The notes beneath the pieces were generated by a model. That model saw only the letters and a list, made by a program, of their open reading frames with translations. It was not told the origin of the DNA and made no database searches. From Pseudomonas allokribbensis (lineage in GTDB: Bacteria; Pseudomonadota; Gammaproteobacteria; Pseudomonadales; Pseudomonadaceae): a stretch of DNA of 64,000 bases. Where the stretch lies: positions 4,411,001 to 4,475,000 of the forward strand of contig NZ_CP062252.1 of NCBI RefSeq assembly GCF_014863605.1, in the 5' to 3' direction. The position numbers and the translations under genes are program-made. Positions 36,889-44,513 of this stretch are shown here, piece by piece. The stretch's first letter is position 1, and each line of letters opens with the position of its first letter.

Positions 36889-37075
36889 ATGAGCAAAACA
36901 CTGACGCCGTTCAATAACGCCTTGAAACATTTGGTGTTTATTTCGCGATTGCTCTCGAAAAAACAAAACGCCCAAATCCCACCCTCCCAGGCGCCTGCCT
37001 GGAAACACAACATGAAACATCAACGATCGACCCCGCGGGTTCAGCTTCAAGCTCCCGCGCGACAAGGAAAGCACC

Positions 37076-37627
37076 ATGCAGTTTGTCCCCCTCACCGAGG
37101 CCAACCCCGCCATCCAGGCCCACGTCCGCACCCTTCGAAACCAGGAAGACGTGCGCAAGTACATGTACACCTCCCATGAAATCAGCGACCAGGAACATGC
37201 GAACTGGCTGACGTCCCTCAAAGACAATTCGCGCCAGCAAGTGTTTGTCGTGCTCAAGGAAGAGCGCGCGGTTGGCGTTGTTTCACTCAATGCAATCAAC
37301 ACCGTACAGAAGACGGCTGATTGGGCGTTTTACCTCGACGTTCAACTACAAGGCAAAGGCCTGGGCAGCGTGGTCGAGTTCTGGATGCTGGATTACGCAT
37401 TTGCCGAAGCGGGGCTGGAAAAGCTCAATTGCGAAGTGCTGGCGAGCAATCCGGCGGTGGTGAAAATGCATCAGAAGTTCGGATTTGAGCTGGAGGGCGT
37501 CAGACGGCAGAACATCCTCAAGGACGGCGAGCGTATTGATGTGGTGCTGCTGGGGATTACCAAGGCTGAGTGGCTGGCCAAGCGACCGGCATTGCAGAAA
37601 GTCGTCGAGCGCATCGGCGCGATCTAG
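37076..37627 (+). CDS. GNAT N-acetyltransferase, PseH-like
   Basis: The 183-residue protein is a GNAT acetyltransferase. VRKYMYTSHEISDQEHANWL (about 26-45) is like the substrate-side start of PseH, the UDP-4-amino-4,6-dideoxy-AltNAc acetyltransferase of pseudaminic acid synthesis. LDVQLQGKGLGSVVEFWMLD is the acetyl-CoA loop, and ASNPAVVKMHQKFGFELEG is the C-terminal GNAT motif. AAGGA lies about seven bases before the ATG. The gene is alone between two terminators, with no other pse gene around, so a different amino-sugar or a housekeeping substrate is possible. Confidence 0.75.
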   Translation: MQFVPLTEANPAIQAHVRTLRNQEDVRKYMYTSHEISDQEHANWLTSLKDNSRQQVFVVLKEERAVGVVSLNAINTVQKTADWAFYLDVQLQGKGLGSVVEFWMLDYAFAEAGLEKLNCEVLASNPAVVKMHQKFGFELEGVRRQNILKDGERIDVVLLGITKAEWLAKRPALQKVVERIGAI

Positions 37628-37635
37628 GCCATACG

Positions 37636-37668
37636 AAAAAGGGCGCCCGCGATGGGCGCCCTTTTCTA
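37636..37668. terminator. Intrinsic terminator between pseH-like and lipoprotein genes
   Basis: GGGCGCCC (37641-37648) pairs with an identical self-complementary arm at 37654-37661, loop GCGAT. A-rich sequence lies on the left and T-rich on the right, so it can serve both convergent genes. Confidence 0.85.
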
Positions 37669-37669
37669 T

Positions 37670-37885
37670 TCAATCGTCATGCAACATGCCGGAGCTGTAC
37701 TGGTTGAGACTGGCACCAATACCGGTGCCGCCGAACTTCAGCGTATTGGCGCTGGCGCGCCCTTCCGGCGACTGGCAATCCGAAGAAAAACAACTGGTGG
37801 TGGTCAACCCACCGGAGCCCGAACAGGCACTCAATACCGAGACAGCTGCAGCGATCAACAGCACTTTGACGACATTGGCACGCAT
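37670..37885 (-). CDS. Small predicted lipoprotein
   Basis: The 71-residue protein has a signal sequence with a lipobox (VSVLSAC, Cys at residue 21), so about 50 residues remain after processing. The mature part begins CSGSGGLTTTSC and has three cysteines in all. I do not know its function. It is transcribed alone on the reverse strand and ends at the terminator at 37636. Confidence 0.7.
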   Translation of the reverse strand: MRANVVKVLLIAAAVSVLSACSGSGGLTTTSCFSSDCQSPEGRASANTLKFGGTGIGASLNQYSSGMLHDD

Positions 37886-38062
37886 GGTGGGGCTCCCCTG
37901 GGATCAAACGCGAAATAGCACGACCTTATGCCTGCATCGTAGGCGCTTGCGTGGGGTGGGAAGATGAAACTTTCGTGTTTGACAGCTTGGGTTCAGGCGG
38001 GCCGTCCATGGGATGCCCTTCCGTGGCAACAACCAACGTTTTCGCCACGGAAGGGCTGTCGA

Positions 38063-38425
38063 TTACGTCTTGATTTCGACGTTATCCAACGCCTGATTCA
38101 CAGCCAGCCCCGCGACCATCACCACTTGCGCGATACCCAGCGCGGTTTTGCGGTGGGCGGGCTCCAGAATGGCGGCGAAGTTGTTGAGCATTTCGGCGAT
38201 GGAGCCGAGGGATTCGCTCGCGTTGGCCAACAGGGACTCACTGTCGTAGGCCGAATTGGCAAGGAACATGGGGTCATGTTTGTGATGACTGCCCATGATG
38301 CGTTGTTGCGGGGTGAGGTAATGGTCGAGGGCGCGTTCGGCGGCTTCGTTGAGGGTCTTGGAATCGGGGAACTGATAAGGTGAAACCGGATCGGTTTCTG
38401 GTGGGTTTGGGGTTGGTTTGATCAT
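38063..38425 (-). CDS. DUF6124-like (DUF3077-type) small protein
   Basis: The 120-residue protein starts MIKPTPNPPETDP and ends with a conserved helix carrying VNQALDNVEIKT. It is acidic and helical, with no signal peptide, and resembles the small Pseudomonas families named DUF6124/DUF3077. Function is unknown. GGAG lies eight bases before the ATG at 38425. Its C-terminal codons are repeated almost exactly at 41233-41255, next to the effector/immunity genes. A hairpin-rich element lies just upstream of its start. Confidence 0.7.
   Translation of the reverse strand: MIKPTPNPPETDPVSPYQFPDSKTLNEAAERALDHYLTPQQRIMGSHHKHDPMFLANSAYDSESLLANASESLGSIAEMLNNFAAILEPAHRKTALGIAQVVMVAGLAVNQALDNVEIKT
38076..38098. 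repeat. 23-bp direct repeat, left copy
   Basis: This stretch encodes the NQALDNVE end of the DUF6124-like gene. It is identical over 23 bases to 41233-41255, in the same orientation. The two copies bracket the PAAR/effector/immunity genes. Confidence 0.85.
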
Positions 38426-38440
38426 GGATGAGACTCCTAA

Positions 38441-38650
38441 CACTTTTAGTGAAGGCTTCACCCTTTCGCTACCAAACGAAGGGTGGCGGCCATGAACAGG
38501 TTGGTAGACCGGGTGCTAGGAGCCGGCGCGCCCGAAGACGCCCTGTACATGACCACCATAGACCCCCGATCGAAATCACGATCGGTGACGGTGACGCTGT
38601 ACATCTAACACGCGGGCTACCAAACCCGATCACTGGTTTTCAGTGACCCG
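38441..38650. other. Hairpin-rich intergenic element
   Basis: Several inverted repeats lie in this 210-bp part of the gap between the DUF6124-like gene and the PAAR gene. CACT/AGTG is at 38441-38451 and TGAAG/CTTCA at 38450-38460. CCCTTTCG/CGAAGGG with loop CTACCAAA is at 38461-38483. A perfect 7-bp CCGATCG stem is at 38566-38585. CGGG/CCCG, again with loop CTACCAAA, is at 38613-38628. TCACTG/CAGTGA is at 38630-38646. TTGGTAG at 38501-38507 is complementary to both CTACCAA loops. It could be a regulatory RNA or the 5' leader of either neighbour. The rest of the gap, to 38879, shows nothing further that I recognise. Confidence 0.5.
38492..38608 (+). CDS. Possible 38-codon small ORF inside the hairpin element
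   Basis: An ATG at 38492, preceded by the purine-rich AAGGGTGG, opens a 38-codon frame that starts MNRLVDRVLG and ends VTVTLYI before TAA. It spans the central hairpins of the element. The composition is reasonable for a peptide and the frame has no rare features, but coding cannot be shown without conservation data. It could equally be a by-product of structured RNA. Confidence 0.3.
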   Translation: MNRLVDRVLGAGAPEDALYMTTIDPRSKSRSVTVTLYI

Positions 38651-38879
38651 AGAACGATAAAAGCCACGGGGTAGACGCACAAGCCGGCGGATTCTGTCTT
38701 AGGTGTAGGGGGTGGCGCAAGGAAGTGTAGGGCCAAAGTCGTGTCAGAGAGCTTCGTTTAAACACTCTTGGATTTCGCTGTTTAGATTGGCGACTACACC
38801 GAGCAAGTCGCCGTCAGACACCCGCCAAAGCAAGTCTGATACAGTCGGTCCCAGCTAATCCGATGACAGGGAGTCACAC

Positions 38880-39425
38880 ATGGCAAAGCCCGCCGCACGC
38901 CTCACCGATCCCACCAGTTGCCCCATGCCCGGACACGGCCCCAAAGCCATCGCCTCCGGATCCCCCGACGTGTTCTTCGACGGACTCGCCGCCGCCCGAA
39001 TGGGCGACACCTGCACCTGCGGCAGCGCACTGGCCTCCGCCGTATCCGGCACCGTATTCATCAACGGCAAAAATGCCGCGCTGGTTGGGACAGTCGGTTC
39101 ACATGGAGACGTTGTGATCGGTGGATCGGGAACGGTGATTATTGGCGACTCGCATACGCCTGCGCCGTTTACGCCGCCTACCCCGATGATCATTCATGGG
39201 AACTGGATCGCCTTTAAGATCCCCGCATCTGAAAGTTATGAAGGATTTACATGCACCGCGCATTTTGATGACGGCTCATCAATGACCGGCGCCTTCGACT
39301 CAAATAACACCGTCCGATTTGCCAACCCGACCGGCAAAATGTGCCATACGCTCGCATTCGCAGAGCACGAAAACACCTGCACTACATCAAGCATCGACGC
39401 ACTGCTAAAAGACATCTTGGGATAA
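38880..39425 (+). CDS. PAAR-domain protein, type VI secretion spike tip
   Basis: The 181-residue protein has an N-terminal PAAR domain (about 1-98). It begins KPAARLTDPTSCPMPGHGPK, then has GSPDVFFDGLAAARMGDTC, GTVFINGKNAALVG and GSGTVIIGDSH, the repeating beta pattern and His/Cys residues of the zinc-binding tip. About 80 residues of C-terminal extension follow, with three cysteines and no family I recognise. GGGAG lies six bases before the ATG. The next gene, nine bases after the stop, is a putative effector, so this spike probably carries that protein through a type VI secretion system encoded elsewhere. Confidence 0.85.
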   Translation: MAKPAARLTDPTSCPMPGHGPKAIASGSPDVFFDGLAAARMGDTCTCGSALASAVSGTVFINGKNAALVGTVGSHGDVVIGGSGTVIIGDSHTPAPFTPPTPMIIHGNWIAFKIPASESYEGFTCTAHFDDGSSMTGAFDSNNTVRFANPTGKMCHTLAFAEHENTCTTSSIDALLKDILG

Positions 39426-39434
39426 GGACTTCTC

Positions 39435-40217
39435 ATGACCGAACCGTACCTCGTAACCGGCTCATATGTTGTCAAAAGTGAACACACCCTCAGCCAGTCT
39501 CCACTTGAAATGGCCATCGCAGGAATGGAAGGCGCTGCCACACGTTTTTCGATTGACGCGATCAAAGACGAACGCGTCCGCGCCAGCTACCAGCGCAATA
39601 TAAAACGAATGGCGCAACAGGTATTGGCAGACGTTAGAGCTGGCAATATCACCGTTGAAGACGGTACAAAATTCAGCAACGAAATGCGCAACAAAATAAT
39701 GTTTGAGCATCGCAAATTCACCTCCGCCCAAGGCGTCGCCGTTGCCGAGAAAAAGAAAAAAGGTGGAAAAACGCACGCAGACATTCTTGATGAAAAATCT
39801 CGAACCGGTTTCAACAAAAATTACAACCAACTTTCAAAGACCCAGCAAAAAGAAATCCTTTATAAAGCCCTCGAAGGATCAGGCCGAGACAACGCTAAAT
39901 TTACAGCCGGCACAAAAATCATGACCGTCATGGGCAAGGTTGGGATCATCATGACGGCCGCCCTTGCTACCTACGAAATACTGAACGCCGACAACAAAGT
40001 AAAAGAAACCGCGCGACAAGCAACAATCCTTGGCGCCGGAGCCGCCGGCGGCTTCCTTGCAGGCCTGGGTGTGAGCGCAATTTGCGGCCCGGCCGCACCA
40101 GCATGCGCCGTAGCTGTGGTTTTAATAGGCAGCATGGCAGGTGGCATCGCCGGAAGCGTAGTCGCAGATACCTTTGACGAAGAATTAGAGGAGCTTTCCC
40201 ATTGGGAAGTATTTTAA
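39435..40217 (+). CDS. Putative T6SS effector with glycine-rich membrane domain
   Basis: The 260-residue protein has a charged, helical N-terminal part (about 1-158, including KKKKGGKTHADILDEKSRTG). Hydrophobic segments follow at about 162-182 and 197-245. The second is full of small residues (ILGAGAAGGFLAGLG, IGSMAGGIAGSVVA), a glycine-zipper pattern seen in membrane-inserting toxins. AAGGA lies six bases before the ATG. It sits between a PAAR gene and a small putative immunity gene that overlaps its stop. I infer a pore-forming or membrane-targeting antibacterial effector. I do not recognise a named family, and the role rests on context. Confidence 0.65.
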   Translation: MTEPYLVTGSYVVKSEHTLSQSPLEMAIAGMEGAATRFSIDAIKDERVRASYQRNIKRMAQQVLADVRAGNITVEDGTKFSNEMRNKIMFEHRKFTSAQGVAVAEKKKKGGKTHADILDEKSRTGFNKNYNQLSKTQQKEILYKALEGSGRDNAKFTAGTKIMTVMGKVGIIMTAALATYEILNADNKVKETARQATILGAGAAGGFLAGLGVSAICGPAAPACAVAVVLIGSMAGGIAGSVVADTFDEELEELSHWEVF

Positions 40218-40564
40218 CTCCGGAAGACAAGGCCAAGATCCAGATAGCACTGGCTGAGGCCTTCGTTGACAACGAAGTCGACTATGCTTACATCGCCGAG
40301 CAAATTAAACCCTACGACCTGAAAACTGTTGAAGACATACTATATTCAGAAGTGGCTCCCGTGTGTTTTGGAAACCTTGAGACGCCTGTTCCTCCCATCT
40401 GGACGGGGTTCAAGGATGAGTGGCTGTTAGATGAGATTGAAAAAGAACTGCTAGCTCGTCAACGGAGTAAAGTGCGGCGAACTTTTGACGAACTGAAGAT
40501 TCTTTGGCTTCGTTACAGCTATCGCTATATTTGGAAAGAAATCTTAAAAAGCATAAACAAATAA
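40202..40564 (+). CDS. Putative immunity protein (DUF7079-like)
   Basis: The 120-residue soluble, acidic protein contains ALAEAFVDNEVDYAYIAEQI (about 13-32), LYSEVAPVCFGNLETPVPPIW and a C-terminal LWLRYSYRYIWKEILKS helix. The pattern resembles the family I know as DUF7079, with moderate certainty. It starts at TTG with a strong AGAGGAG eight bases upstream, and overlaps the effector's end by 16 bases. That is the close coupling expected of an effector and its immunity protein. A clear paralogue follows at 40715. Confidence 0.7.
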   Translation: MGSILTPEDKAKIQIALAEAFVDNEVDYAYIAEQIKPYDLKTVEDILYSEVAPVCFGNLETPVPPIWTGFKDEWLLDEIEKELLARQRSKVRRTFDELKILWLRYSYRYIWKEILKSINK

Positions 40565-40584
40565 CCAATTCAACAGTAAAAAAT

Positions 40585-40638
40585 GAGGACAGATATATTC
40601 ATCAATTAAAATAAATAAATCTGTCCCCTGTCCCCTTT
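40585..40638. repeat. AT-rich inverted repeat, copy 1
   Basis: GGACAGAT at the left and ATCTGTCC at the right frame an AT-rich centre of about 25 bases. A related, better-matched copy is at 41260-41315. Similar GGGGACAGATTTATTT palindromes occur widely in gamma-proteobacteria, often near REP-associated transposases; that link is from memory. The two copies flank the second immunity-like gene. Confidence 0.65.
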
Positions 40639-40714
40639 TGATGCTGTTTCACAGCTACATTCAAGGTCGCCCTTAGAAGCAAGGCTGACACCATCACATG
40701 ACAGGACGTCAAAA

Positions 40715-41119
40715 ATGGCTGAACCAACTACTCGGAAGACATCCTCCACCAAGCGTGACTGGGCGTTAACAACTGAGAAGGAGCGCTCCCACGTCTATTG
40801 GGCACTGTCCGACGCGTTTGTAGACAACGAGGTCAACTACGAATCCATCGCGCGCCAGACCGAATATTACGACCCGCAAGAGATAAAGCGAATTCTCTAC
40901 GAGGAGGTCGCACCTGTCTGCCATTCGAACCTTGAGACAGTGATCCCGATGATCTGGTCTGCTTTCAACCTTGAACAACTAACGTCTGACATTAGGGACA
41001 ATCTGAGAGCCCGAGAGCACAGCCGTTATCGACGCCAAATAGACAAACTGCTGATACGTTGGCTTGAGTTCCGATACAGATACATATGGAAAGAAATCTC
41101 CAGGCACTATCGAAAATAA
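40715..41119 (+). CDS. Second DUF7079-like putative immunity protein (paralogue)
   Basis: The 134-residue protein matches the preceding gene over its full length: ALSDAFVDNEVNYESIARQT, LYEEVAPVCHSNLETVIPMIW and WLEFRYRYIWKEISRHY. It has an extra charged N-terminus (PTTRKTSSTKRDW). AGGA lies eight bases before the ATG. The copy is 150 bp after the first one, with an inverted repeat between them and another after it. It may protect against a variant effector no longer present (orphan immunity), or be a spare copy that has diverged. Confidence 0.7.
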   Translation: MAEPTTRKTSSTKRDWALTTEKERSHVYWALSDAFVDNEVNYESIARQTEYYDPQEIKRILYEEVAPVCHSNLETVIPMIWSAFNLEQLTSDIRDNLRAREHSRYRRQIDKLLIRWLEFRYRYIWKEISRHYRK

Positions 41120-41232
41120 TCTGAGCTGTACGCACATTCTCTAGTGCCCTTCCCTTCATCGCACGGGTGACGAACCCTCCGCGACAGCAAACTGCCCGCC
41201 TGCCACAGAGGGTTGCAACGACCCACTTCGGC

Positions 41233-41262
41233 TCGACGTTATCCAACGCCTGATTGAACAAA
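41233..41262 (-). pseudogene. Remnant of a DUF6124-like gene (C-terminal codons)
   Basis: Reading the reverse strand from 41262, the codons give FNQALDNVEPKW, matching the end of the DUF6124-like protein encoded at 38063-38425. The identical nucleotide core is 23 bases (41233-41255). Upstream coding sequence is replaced by the inverted repeat at 41260, so this is a gene end without its body. It marks an old recombination or insertion boundary. Confidence 0.65.
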
Positions 41263-41315
41263 GGGGACAGATTTATTTATCGCCAAAAAATGAGCAAACA
41301 AATCTGTCCCTTTTC
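41260..41315. repeat. AT-rich inverted repeat, copy 2
   Basis: The arms AGGGGACAGATTT and AAATCTGTCCCTT are near-perfect inverted complements around an AT-rich centre. The left arm abuts the DUF6124 gene remnant. The element resembles the copy at 40585-40638 and may have been the site or agent of the rearrangement here. Confidence 0.7.
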
Positions 41316-41354
41316 TATTACTGGCGAGGCGTATTACACGCCAAAGCATCAAAC

Positions 41355-42017
41355 TTAGAAAGATTCGACCGGTTTTTTGGTCTGCTCAACAAGCTTGTTC
41401 TCGTCAAGTTTCGGGAAAGAAAACTTGATCATGATGACCGATTCCTCGCCCTCGCCCGTGACAATCAGATCAGCCCCCCTGACATTCGCAGGCGCGGCAG
41501 CCATCAAACCAGAAACGCTAGGTGTGCCTTTGATCGAGGCAGCGCCCTCAATAAACGAGTAGGTCAGATTATTGGCGTTTAGAGCAACACTTTCGTAGTT
41601 GGTGAGTTTCGCGGTGTACTCATCCTTGCTTTTAGCTTTAGCCGCCAGATCGACGAGATCAAGCATGGACTTGCCGTCAGCCAGTGCGACCAGACCGAAT
41701 GACTTGGCCAACGCACCGATGGCACGCCCGAACAGTTCCCGCTCATAGGGCGCGAACAGGGAAACCATAATCAGCTTGTCACTGCTGAACACCAGGCCAG
41801 CAGTGAATTTTTGTTCAATGAAATCCACATCATCAATACACCGAGCGGGAGCGCCCACCTCTGCCGAGCAGTCATAGTAACCACCAGCCTCGGTGTATTT
41901 CGTGATTGGCGTGTCGTAAGCGTAGCTCTTGAACAGGTTGTCAGCTGCAACGGCATTCTGCATAGCGCCAACGAGGCCGGCCACACAAAGCATTAACGCA
42001 TGGATTTTTTTCGACAT
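41355..42017 (-). CDS. Hypothetical secreted protein
   Basis: The 220-residue protein has a signal peptide (KKIHALMLCVAGLVGAMQNAVAA). The mature part starts with YAYDTPITKYTEAGGYYDCS and contains RCIDDVDFIEQKFTAGLVFS, so two or more cysteines may form a disulfide. I do not recognise a family. AGGA lies nine bases before the ATG at 42017; the longer frame adds a leader that would spoil the signal peptide. It stands alone, convergent with the putative immunity genes. A periplasmic role is likely; function is unknown. Confidence 0.65.
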   Translation of the reverse strand: MSKKIHALMLCVAGLVGAMQNAVAADNLFKSYAYDTPITKYTEAGGYYDCSAEVGAPARCIDDVDFIEQKFTAGLVFSSDKLIMVSLFAPYERELFGRAIGALAKSFGLVALADGKSMLDLVDLAAKAKSKDEYTAKLTNYESVALNANNLTYSFIEGAASIKGTPSVSGLMAAAPANVRGADLIVTGEGEESVIMIKFSFPKLDENKLVEQTKKPVESF

Positions 42018-42230
42018 GGATTCCGTTCCTGCGGATGTGGACATTGATAGCCACATGCTATCAATCCTGCGGCGGATTTGTCTCGCTCAATCCAGTGCGG
42101 GTTGTGCAAGCTCAGCAGATCCAGAAGTCGGACGCTGTAAACCCACTCTGCCATTCCTGCCCCTCAAGCTCCCTCCTCCCATTCCTGATAAACTCCCCCA
42201 CCTCCCAGCCACACCGATTCCGTACCCCCA

Positions 42231-43226
42231 ATGCCCCCAATCACCGCCACACCCGCCCCACTCTCCCGCCGTTTCTCCGTCGCGCCGATGATGGATTGGA
42301 CTGACCGCCATTGCCGGTTCTTCCTACGCCTGCTGTCGAAAAACGCCCTGCTCTACACCGAAATGGTCACCACCGGCGCTCTTCTGAACGGTGATCACGA
42401 ACGTTTCCTCCGTCACAACGAAGCCGAACACCCTTTGGCCTTGCAGTTGGGCGGCAGTGTCCCGCTGGACCTGGCCGCCTGTGCGCGTATGGCGCAGGAG
42501 CACGGTTATGACGAGGTGAATCTGAACGTTGGCTGCCCGAGTGATCGGGTGCAGAACAATATGATCGGTGCGTGCCTGATGGGGCATCCGCAGTTGGTGG
42601 CGGATTGTGTGAAGGCGATGCGTGATGCGGTGTCGATTCCGGTGACGGTGAAGCATCGGATCGGGATCAACGGGCGGGACAGTTATGAGGAGCTGTGTGA
42701 TTTCGTCGGCACGGTGCGGGATGCCGGGTGCACCAGTTTTACGGTGCATGCGCGGATTGCGATTCTGGAGGGGCTGTCGCCGAAGGAGAACCGGGACATT
42801 CCACCGCTGCGTTATGACGTGGCGGCGCGGTTGAAGGCGGATTTTCCGGAGCTTGAGTTCATTCTGAACGGCGGGATCAAGACGATGGAGGCCTGCCATG
42901 AGCATTTGCAGACCTTTGACGGTGTGATGCTGGGCCGTGAGGCTTATCACAATCCGTATCTGCTGGCCGAGGTGGATCAGCAGTTGTTCGGTAGCTCAGC
43001 GCCGGTGATCACCCGGGCCGAGGCGCTGGCGCAGTTGCGGCCTTATATTGCCGCGCATCTGGCGACCGGCGGGGCGATGCATCACATCACGCGCCATGTG
43101 CTGGGCCTGGGCACCGGTTTCCCGGGGGCGCGCAAGTTTCGGCAGTTGTTGTCGGTGGATATTCACAAGGCCAAGGATCCGTTGGCGTTGCTGGATCAGG
43201 CGGCGGAGTTGTTGGCCGGTCGTTGA
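42231..43226 (+). CDS. dusA: tRNA-dihydrouridine(20/20a) synthase DusA
   Basis: The 331-residue protein has the Dus FMN-binding and catalytic motifs. RRFSVAPMMDWTDRHCRFF is at the N-terminus. NLNVGCPSDRVQNNMIGACLMG near residue 97 carries the catalytic Cys, and VTVKHRIGINGRDSYEEL, TVHARIAILEGLSPKENR, FILNGGI and MLGREAYHNPYLL follow. The length and AREAIL-like segment fit DusA rather than DusB or DusC. The enzyme reduces uridines 20/20a in the D-loop of tRNA using NADPH and FMN. The Shine-Dalgarno sequence is weak. Confidence 0.94.
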   Translation: MPPITATPAPLSRRFSVAPMMDWTDRHCRFFLRLLSKNALLYTEMVTTGALLNGDHERFLRHNEAEHPLALQLGGSVPLDLAACARMAQEHGYDEVNLNVGCPSDRVQNNMIGACLMGHPQLVADCVKAMRDAVSIPVTVKHRIGINGRDSYEELCDFVGTVRDAGCTSFTVHARIAILEGLSPKENRDIPPLRYDVAARLKADFPELEFILNGGIKTMEACHEHLQTFDGVMLGREAYHNPYLLAEVDQQLFGSSAPVITRAEALAQLRPYIAAHLATGGAMHHITRHVLGLGTGFPGARKFRQLLSVDIHKAKDPLALLDQAAELLAGR

Positions 43227-43310
43227 TCGAGGCGTTGAATGTGCGGGCAACGAATGACCGTTGCCCGCGGCTGTAATTCTTTTGATGTACGGACAGGATG
43301 TCTTTTGTTT

Positions 43311-43682
43311 ATGCCCGCGTTGAATTTCTCTGGCTTCAAGCGCTGCACCCTCCTTGCCTTGCTTTGCGTCACGTCCAATGTTCAGGCCCACTGCGACGGG
43401 CTGTGTCTGGGTAACACCGATACGCCATGGGAGGTGACCAAGCTGTCTGGTTTCACGCTTGTCTCTTTGCTGCTCACGCCCTTTACGGCCTCGCAAGAAA
43501 CCACCGAAAGCCATAAACGCGTTTACTCCGCCGAGGAGCTGGAAGACGCGCGACTCTACCTCGCCAGCGACGGCATGCTGAAGGCTGCGTATTTCACGTC
43601 AGCCTTGCAGCGTTTTCGTCAGGAATCGCCTGATACTGAGTTAAACGATCTAGCCGTCGCGGCACTGATCAGCAGTCAGTGA
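43311..43682 (+). CDS. DUF2388-like small secreted protein
   Basis: The 123-residue protein has a signal peptide (CTLLALLCVTSNVQAH). A hydrophobic stretch follows, then a C-terminal part with SAEELEDARLYLASDGMLKA and ALQRFRQESPDTELNDLAVA. That end resembles the Pseudomonas family DUF2388, with moderate certainty. I start it at 43311, giving a clean signal peptide; the longer frame from 43239 adds an unlikely Cys-rich leader. It is convergent with uppP with no gap. Function is unknown. Confidence 0.6.
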   Translation: MPALNFSGFKRCTLLALLCVTSNVQAHCDGLCLGNTDTPWEVTKLSGFTLVSLLLTPFTASQETTESHKRVYSAEELEDARLYLASDGMLKAAYFTSALQRFRQESPDTELNDLAVAALISSQ

Positions 43683-44513
43683 TCAAGCCGCCGCTTCCGT
43701 CCAGTTCACCCAGCCAAACACCCACGTGGCCAGGATCAACAATCCAAACGCGATCCGGTACCAGGCAAACGCAGCGTAGCTGTGGTTCGCAATGAACTTG
43801 AGCAAGCCGCGTACGGCGATCATCGCGAACACGAACGCGGTGACAAAGCCCAGGGCGAACACAGGCAGGTCGCCCGCCTGGAACAGTTCCCGGTACTTGT
43901 AGCCTGAGTACACCGCAGCACCGACCATGGTCGGCATCGCCAGGAAGAACGAGAACTCCGTGGCGGCCTTGCGCGACAGGCCGAACAGCAAGCCGCCGAT
44001 GATGGTGGAGCCGGAGCGCGAGGTGCCCGGAATCATCGCCAGGCACTGTACGAAACCGATCTTCAACGCGTCGGACCAGGCCATGTCGTCGACGTGCTCG
44101 ACGCTCACCACATGATCCCGACGTTCGGCCCACAACATCACGATACCGCCCACCACCAGTGCGACAGCGACGGTGATCGGGTTAAACAAGTAATGATGAA
44201 TGGCATCGGCGAATAACACGCCCAGGACGACCGCCGGGAAGAATGCGATCATCAAATTAAGCGTGAATCGTTGCGCATTGCGCTGGGTCGGCAAGCCTTT
44301 GACGATTTCGAAGATCTTCGGCCGAAACTCCCAGACCACAGCAAGAATGGCACCCAGTTGAATAATGATGTTGAACGCCATGGCGCGTTCGCCACCAAAA
44401 TCGAGCAAGTCGGCAACGATAATCTGGTGGCCCGTACTGGAGATGGGCAAGAACTCGGTGAGACCTTCTACCGCACCTAAAATCAACACCTTGAACAAGG
44501 TCAGTAAATCCAT
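43683..44513 (-). CDS. uppP: Undecaprenyl-diphosphatase UppP (BacA)
   Basis: The 276-residue membrane protein has the two BacA signature segments: [20 protein letters not shown] (about 13-32) with the catalytic Glu and Ser residues, and [21 protein letters not shown] (about 160-180) with the catalytic Arg. About eight membrane helices are predicted. The enzyme recycles undecaprenyl diphosphate to the monophosphate carrier used by peptidoglycan and by the polysaccharide made by the locus that follows. It is transcribed away from that locus, from a 508-bp intergenic region containing a CRP/Vfr-type site. Confidence 0.95.
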   Translation of the reverse strand: MDLLTLFKVLILGAVEGLTEFLPISSTGHQIIVADLLDFGGERAMAFNIIIQLGAILAVVWEFRPKIFEIVKGLPTQRNAQRFTLNLMIAFFPAVVLGVLFADAIHHYLFNPITVAVALVVGGIVMLWAERRDHVVSVEHVDDMAWSDALKIGFVQCLAMIPGTSRSGSTIIGGLLFGLSRKAATEFSFFLAMPTMVGAAVYSGYKYRELFQAGDLPVFALGFVTAFVFAMIAVRGLLKFIANHSYAAFAWYRIAFGLLILATWVFGWVNWTEAAA

